Below, one piece after another: positions 57,984-64,000 of a stretch of DNA of 64,000 nt (positions are counted from its first letter, which is position 1; every line of letters begins with the position of its first letter). The stretch covers positions 1 to 64,000 of the forward strand of contig JAMYHX010000059.1 of the NCBI GenBank assembly GCA_025529335.1. The letters run 5' to 3'. Both the position numbers and the translations under genes were made by a program. Source of the DNA: Rhizopus sp. PT2906. Its lineage: Eukaryota > Mucoromycota > Mucoromycetes > Mucorales > Rhizopodaceae. The notes beneath the pieces were generated by a model, which had not been told where the DNA came from, made no database searches, and saw only the letters and a program-made list of their open reading frames with translations.

Positions 57984-59198
57984 CTTGACTTCTTTTTTTT
58001 TTTTATAAAAAAGAAAAGAAAAGAAAAAGAAAAAAGGGAAAGAAGGAAGGATAGGAGTCATTTATAAAGTGATAATATTGTGTAACAATAAATCAGTTTA
58101 GTAATATTGACGACATCGTTTTACTTTTAGTAAGATGTACTTTATCATTGTAATAGTAAATAAAGCTTATAATGAGCTATTATAAAGAAGTAGCAGTAGA
58201 ATAATGACTACAAGGAAAGAAAGAGAGATAGAGAGAGAGAGATAAAGGATACTGCCACACAGTGACTGAGCTGCCTTTAAAATGAGATTTCTGCCTTTCA
58301 TAGCTCTTTAGAGCTATTGTGCCTTTTCTTAAAGCACTACACAAAACAAGAGGAGGACGTATATCTATCAAGCCTATTATAAGTATTGCTCAAGTTCATC
58401 AAGTGTATAAAAAAAAGTACACTTGATAAATAAATTTCAATATCAACCACGCACACTCGGTTATGGAAATTATGACAACGATATTATTAGGAAATCTATG
58501 CTACAGTAGCTGTTCTTCTCAAACCCGCTTGCCATTGTCTTCAACTTTTATTCTACTATGTAAATTTCTTTGTGTCCCTTGCTACGCAGATAGCCTGCTA
58601 CGACTTGTTAGGCTAGCTATAAAGAATCCGACTTGAAACAGTTCTCGTTATAGGTCCAAGGTCTAGTCACCTGTTGGGAAAAATGTCTTGACACTGATTT
58701 GATTAATATGCTTGAATGAAATCAGAAGAAAAGAAATAAAGTTCATAAGATATCTAACACATTCAACAAAAATTCCATTTGACCATCTGTTTTATTTGAG
58801 TTCAAAGCTGGAATCAGTAAAAGTAAAAGTACGATGAGACTGTGTATATCTAAAATAAAGAGAAAAGAGATGATAGCACAATTTTTATATATTAAGGAGA
58901 TATTTAAACTGATACATGCAAGGAATAATCACAAGTACACATGACTGAGCTTGGTTCATTTGTTGATAGAACTAACAACAAAAGATTGGAATAAATATGG
59001 TAACTTTATAAAGTCGTGTTTAGCTTGGTAGAAGCTGAAAACGACAACCTTTCAGAAACAATAAAGAAGTTCAGACAATTCCGCTGACATTGTATTGAAC
59101 ACAGTAAGGAATATATTCATATCGGCATTTATTTCAACCAAATACTGTAAGGTTTTTTTCTTTTAAAAAACTTGGACATAGTTAACTCATGAAATTTC
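57984..59198. other. Intergenic with the second copy of the direct repeat
   Basis: Promoter side of the glycosyltransferase, with AG-rich sequence (about 58215-58240). No gene recognised. Confidence 0.45.
58940..59034 (+). repeat. Direct repeat flanking the glycosyltransferase, right copy
   Basis: CATGACTGAGCTTGG, TTTGTTGATAGAACTAAC, AACAAAAGATTGGAATAAA, TAACTTTATAAAGTC and GTGTTTAGCTTGG match 55913-56053 in order and orientation, without the internal pyrimidine insert. Confidence 0.65.
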
Positions 59199-59417
59199 TT
59201 GTGTATAATGCGATTTCATCCGTATTGGTACAACAGCATGCCCTGCATCTTCATAGACGAAGCACTGTTGAAAGAAGCATATAACCACATGCGGGAAATG
59301 TTATCTTTGAGACAAATATTGGATGGAAACTTGGCGAATTCTAAAAACATTTTAATGGTAAGATCTGTTTTCGGATATGCAAAATCAAATCAGCAGTAAA
59401 ATCATTCATGTCTTGTT

Positions 59418-59448
<31 letters not shown>

Positions 59449-59729
59449 GGATTTTCGCAAAGTTCCTTTAACAAATATGATCCTTCTGTATCTTTCCAAA
59501 TATGCTGATGACCCACAGATAAATATAGTATTGGCTGTCAAATCTGTGTAAGCATCTGTTCTGTGTGTCTAGAAGAATGATATACGTTTATTGATAACTG
59601 CTGTATAGGCTGCCTGCCATAAAGGATCTGAATAGTGGTCCTCGGGCAGAGAATGATTTATCTGTGTCCTTCATACATCCCATCATTCAAGCGCTTTTTG
59701 CTCTTGAAAGCCCAGAAAGAGTGGCCCTT

Positions 59730-59776
<47 letters not shown>

Positions 59777-59969
59777 AAAAAAAAAACATAGTTTTCTGTC
59801 AGGCAAATCATTAATGTTTTCTTATTTAAACTCTAATACTCTTTCCAATAATGAAGTAGACATGGGCAAACGGTCAGACTATGTTGTAGACATGTACGAA
59901 AAATACAAGTATGTTCTCGTCGTCAAAGCGTTAAGCTTAATATCATTTTCTTTTAATGATTATGTGTAA
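59199..59969 (+). CDS. Hypothetical multi-exon protein, probably lineage-specific
   Basis: Four exons splice cleanly: MRFHPYWYNSMPCIFIDEAL to NSKNILM, then DFRKVPLTNMILLYLSKYAD, then LPAIKDLNSGPRAENDLSVS with FIHPIIQALFALESPERVAL, then GKSLMFSYLNSNTLSNNEVD and MGKRSDYVVDMYEKYK. The introns are remarkable: the first (59358-59449) ends in 28 T directly before AG, the third (59731-59802) begins GT then 43 A. The last exon runs into a hydrophobic ending and a stop, and sequence to about 60110 may hold further exons, so the gene may be longer or truncated. The GKRxDYVVD type of motif reminds me of large expanded gene families in Mucorales; no function known. Confidence 0.5.
59420..59447. repeat. 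Poly(T) tract, 28 T, directly before a splice acceptor
   Basis: The run is followed immediately by AG and the next exon of the hypothetical gene. Confidence 0.9.
59733..59775. repeat. Poly(A) tract, 43 A, directly after a splice donor
   Basis: The intron begins GT and then 43 A, a C and 10 more A before CATAGTTTTCTGTCAG. Confidence 0.9.
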
Positions 59970-60117
59970 TAAGTTTTAGTACTGTATCATTCTATTCCAA
60001 GCCAAACTTTTAGTCTTACTACTTTGAGCACAGTGTTTCAAATCAGACTTTATTAACTCTAATCTTTTTTTGGTATCGCAGACCTCAGAGTATGTAGTAG
60101 AGATGTACTTTCATATG

Positions 60118-60632
60118 CTACAGCCACTGTTGAGTACCTACCAAATGTTGATGGATAGAGTCTCTTGTTTTTCTTGCATAATACTCATCAAGACGATCCG
60201 ATTCTCTTCGTAGTTCCTCTAGTGCCATCCTTTTTCGTTTATCTTTGTCCTTTTGGTATTCTTCGTACTCTTGTTGTAGGCTAGAGCTTTGCTTTTCATG
60301 CTGAATTGTTGTCAAGAGTTGTTCTAATAACTGTTGTATCTCTTTCATAGAAGTACTAATAGTCGAATCAACTGTCTTGGTTTGCTTTAGTTTTGGATGA
60401 CAGCCAGTTAATGCAACATAGCTCTTGGCTAATTCCTCAGACGAGATAGATTCCTTTTCAAAATGCTCAACAAAGGAATGAAGCTCTTGATTGAGTTTTG
60501 CTTGACTGTTTGCAAATACCAACTTGTCTAGCTCGGCTACGTCTGCAGATAATAAGGTAAGTTTAACATGTAGTTCAACATGACTACTCAACCTCAACCT
60601 TCAAGGAGAGCATTCGGTGTAAATTTGACCAT
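60118..60632 (-). CDS. Small coiled-coil protein, function unknown
   Basis: A 34-nt first exon (60632-60599, MVKFTPNALLE) joins through a 56-nt intron (60598-60543) to DVAELDKLVFANSQAKLNQE and the remaining 140 residues, 152 in all. The middle and C-terminal parts are helical and heptad-rich (IQQLLEQLLTTIQHEKQSSS, EYEEYQKDKDKRKRMALEEL, RRESDRLDEYYARKTRD). No catalytic motif. Size and layout resemble small subunits of kinetochore, BLOC-1 or tethering complexes, but nothing allows a choice. It shares a 277-bp divergent promoter with exportin-7. Confidence 0.65.
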
Positions 60633-60909
60633 TAAAAAGAAAAAAAAAAAAAGAAAAGATACGCGTGTATTGATACATGATTTATTTAAGGCCAAAAATG
60701 GTTTACGACTCAATATATACAATACTAGTAGGGATGATATCTAGTGATATATGCTCATATAATTACGCTTTATCTCTTTTTTTTTTTTGGGGGGAAGTCT
60801 TGATGTTTGCAATAGAAAGTTGCGGAATAACAATAATATAAAACCTTGTGTTTCAATTTGCTGTCACTTTCTCTCTCTCTCTTTCTCTTTCCTTTTTTCA
60901 ACTCATTAA

Positions 60910-63900
60910 ATGGCAGAGCCAGACACGACTTATTTTGAAAGTTTATGCGAACAACTTTATAACCCAAAGACACCAGAGGAAGGTGAACAAGTACGAAAAG
61001 TCCTTGAGCAGTCTTTTCCTATCTTTGGTGATTCGAACAACCTGCCAACAGAAACAGCTTCTTCTCTTCGTTTACTATTATCAAGATCACCTAATCCCTT
61101 CGTTCAGACCTTTTGTCTTTCTCGAATAAAACAACTTGTGCAAGCCCAACCCAATGCTTTCAGTGTACAAGTCAAAATACAACTTCGTAAGAGCAAAAAT
61201 TGCTTTTATATACATGATTGATAAATATCATCATTATAGGAACGTTTTTGTTGGAGTATGCGTTCATACATCCTGATTTAATACCATTTGTGATATCACA
61301 GCTTGGAAATGTATTAGCAGTGATTACATTGATCGGATGGGCAGAAGTTGAAGAATATAAGAATATCTATAAAGACATTTCTCAATTCATACAGGTATAT
61401 TTATAATACCTGAAACCAGCTTGTCTGCTCAATCAAATATGCAACAATAGGCATCAGTAGATCATCGCATTGTTGGATTACAGCTATTATCCATTCTTGT
61501 TCAGGATATGAATCCACCATCATTTACAAGAAACTCATCAAAATATAGAAAAGCAGGTAAATGGAGGGTCACATAAATGAGATGTAGGAACTAACATTTT
61601 TTCTTAAAGCGGGCGAATTCCGAGACACTCAACTGTTTGACATTTGTGAGGCAGCATTCAAAACTTTGGAGGAAATAGTTGAACATGGCATCATCTATAC
61701 TCACGGTAACACCAAACGCAACCTTTATGCGTACATATATACTCATCCATGACTGATAGTTAATCAAGCAGAACGATTGAAAGAAGTCACTTTGAATTTG
61801 CTCGTGAGATGTTTCTCCTATGATTTCAGCGGAACAAGTTCAGATGAATCAGGAGAAGATACAGCAACGATACAAGTAAGTAAACAACAAGGAGCTTATC
61901 CATCACACACATTCATATCAAAATGTAGGTTCCTACTTCATGGCGGCCATTACTCGAAAAAGACTCCTTTTTACCCACCTTTTTTAAAGCATACAGCGAA
62001 TTTGAACCACCTTATTCATCCAAGGTCATGGAATGTCTAGTACAAATCGCATCAATCCGTATTGCTTTATTTACCGAACCACAAAGAACGAAATTTATTG
62101 TAGCCATTATGCAAGGCATACGTAACATTATCGTCAATACGCAAGGACTAGATGATGGTGACAACTATAACGGATTCTGTCGATTTCTGTCACGATTTAG
62201 AGCTACTGTTCCCTTGAATGAAATGGTACAAACCCCTGGATATCTTGATTGGATCGAGTTGATTGCCAATTTTTCATTCAAGGCGTTTCAATCATGGAAA
62301 TTTGCGCCCAACACATCATCCTACGTGCTTAGTTTCTGGACTAGATTGGTGCAGAGTATGACATATTATCAACAGCTGGGAGAAGAGGCAATTGAGAAAC
62401 TAGCGAATCTCACAATAGGAGTAGCGTAAAAAACGGTGAGGCGACTTGTTAGTGTAGTGTCTAACGGTGTGTATAGATAGTTCAAGCCTATGTTTCCACC
62501 GCATTGGAGGCTGTTCCTATACGTATTGAGGAAGGACTTGATGGTAATTAAAACAATCATGAGTGTATATTCTTTCCATTTAATAGCTTATATAGACCCT
62601 CTCGAGAATGAGGATGCCCTGATAGAATCATTAAATCATCTAGGACAAATAGCACACAAGAGGTATCAAGCTTGCAGCACAGCTTTGATTGAACTATTTA
62701 ATTCAATTACCGACCAGTATCAGGAACTCATCAATACGGTCGGCATAAACGTGTCCTCTGAATTTAAAGAAGCTTTGGAAGTGATTGAAACAAAGTATGC
62801 CTGGGTTGTTTACATCATGGGTTCTTTCATAGGAAATAGAGCTGTAATACATACAAGTTGATTTTATTATTATTATTAGTTAGCTAAGAGTTAATTTTGT
62901 GTAGGCATTTATGACGTCTGACAATGTCGATAAAATAGACAGCGAGATCACGACAAAGGTATTGCAGCTAGTTGACTTTCAACAATCTCTTTTGAATCAG
63001 AATGGAAGTACTTTTATGAATGAAAAGTTGGATTTAGCCATCATCTTCTTTTTCCAAATGTTTAAAAAGTCATACATGTCCGAATCAAGTGGAAGAGACG
63101 TAAGTTGACGCGTCTGACTTTTACACATAAGGTTGACCTTTTTTTTTTCTCTATTAGATTTATTCGATTCTATCAGAAGTGTTTGGAATAAGTCATCAAG
63201 TGACAATGCTAGATGTGATTATGCGAAAGATGTTAGTATTGGAAAAAGAAGGTCACATATAACTATTGTTTGACATGTATATACAATAGCATATCCAATT
63301 TACAACACTGGGCAGATAATGAAACTGTCATCCGACGGACTCTAGAGTTATTTAATGATTTAAATACAGGGTAATATTGTATCATATAACTTTATTTGGA
63401 TGCTCATCTTGTATTTAGATATGGTGCTTCCAAAAACCTTCGCAAGATTGAAGCAACTACCTTCATCCTTCAAAACCACATGTCAACTGAGATTGCTTTT
63501 TGTCAGCATGAGAAGCAACATGATAACAGGATCCTTTATTTTCAAATACTTTGCAAGCTACTATTTGCAGATGATAATATTACAGAACGTGCATTTTATG
63601 ATTTTATGGAACCATTTCATAGACGAATCGAAGCATTAGGTTCACTAGACACTGTAGAGGCATTCCAACAAGAATCAGTTAAGGTAAAATTAAAAAAAAA
63701 AGGAGGAACTATAGCTTATTGTTTATCTAGAAAGCAATCCGGGACATCTTTACAGACTTGTATGGTTTCATGCTGCCCATTCAGAGCCGTCGTCACTTTA
63801 CGCTCTTTTTTGACTGGTTCTATAATTACTACTCGTCTCTCTTGCTTCGTGCGGTAGAATCATGGTCTCCGGATCCAATAGTGAATACATTATTGAAATT

Positions 63901-64000
63901 CTACGTAGAGTACGCCAGTAATAAAAACCAGAGACTTGGTTTTGACGTGTCTTCTCCGAACGGTATTTTGATCTTTAGAGATGCAAGCCAAATTATTTCC
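60910..64000 (+). CDS. XPO7: Exportin-7 (RanBP16-like), 3' part outside the window
   Basis: Importin-beta superfamily nuclear export receptor, starting MAEPDTTYFESLCEQLYNPK and continuing through at least twelve short exons. The start shows the CRM1-type N-terminal HEAT repeats (SFPIFGDSNNLPTETASSLR and NPFVQTFCLSRIKQLVQAQP). Exportin-7-specific blocks follow: DLIPFVISQLGNVLAVITLI, LLSILVQDMNPP, FSFKAFQSWKFAPNTSSYVL with SFWTRLVQSM, and near the end QRLGFDVSSPNGILIFRDAS, which closely follows animal XPO7. It binds RanGTP and exports proteins such as p50RhoGAP in animals. Exon joints around 62425-62480 are not resolved. Confidence 0.9.

Overview
The window is nuclear DNA of a filamentous fungus, most likely an early-diverging one (Mucoromycota, Mucorales-like). 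A fungus is indicated by a Chs7-type chitin synthase chaperone, a secreted proteinase-K-type subtilase, a peroxisomal ABCD transporter, and short (about 48-60 nt) GT-AG introns with CTAAT-like branch sites. An early-diverging lineage is suggested by genes usually absent from yeasts: a BRCC36-like JAMM deubiquitinase, a Gemin2-like SMN partner, exportin-7 and a PX-AGC kinase resembling animal SGK3. The DNA is AT-rich, with long homopolymer tracts. Species cannot be named from the sequence alone.

Layout. 1-814: decayed Tc1/mariner element. 1.1-8.0 kb: dense genes (BRCC36-like, NTMT1-like methyltransferase, soluble ABC ATPase, LAMMER kinase, coiled-coil protein). 8.0-14.4 kb: no intact gene. 14.4-16.6 kb: one large low-complexity charged protein. 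16.6-30.7 kb: a 14-kb AT-rich gene desert with diverged dispersed repeats and broken coding relics. 30.7-33.0 kb: PX-AGC kinase. 33.0-36.5 kb: mostly non-coding with a broken lineage-specific gene and poly(A) tracts. 36.5-64 kb: dense again: subtilase, DASS carboxylate transporter, kinase-only PFK2-type enzyme, ten-repeat Myb/SANT protein, Gemin2-like, F-BAR/RhoGAP, cytochrome P450, peroxisomal ABCD transporter, Chs7-like chaperone, type II Golgi-like glycosyltransferase, a hypothetical multi-exon gene, a small coiled-coil protein and exportin-7 (running off the right edge).

The genes are individually transcribed and do not form one pathway. Themes are signalling and cell polarity (LAMMER kinase, PX-AGC kinase, F-BAR/RhoGAP), cell wall and secretion (Chs7, glycosyltransferase, subtilase), metabolism and transport (DASS, PFK2, P450, ABCD) and RNA/nuclear transport (Gemin2, Myb/SANT, exportin-7). 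In the dense parts, three convergent pairs have stop codons only 5, 12 and 18 bp apart, so their transcripts must overlap. I saw no tRNA, rRNA or CRISPR. The most interesting material is the repeat-bearing desert, homopolymer tracts inside introns, a repeat pair flanking the glycosyltransferase, and the phosphatase-dead PFK2. I did not find a clearly new multi-gene system.
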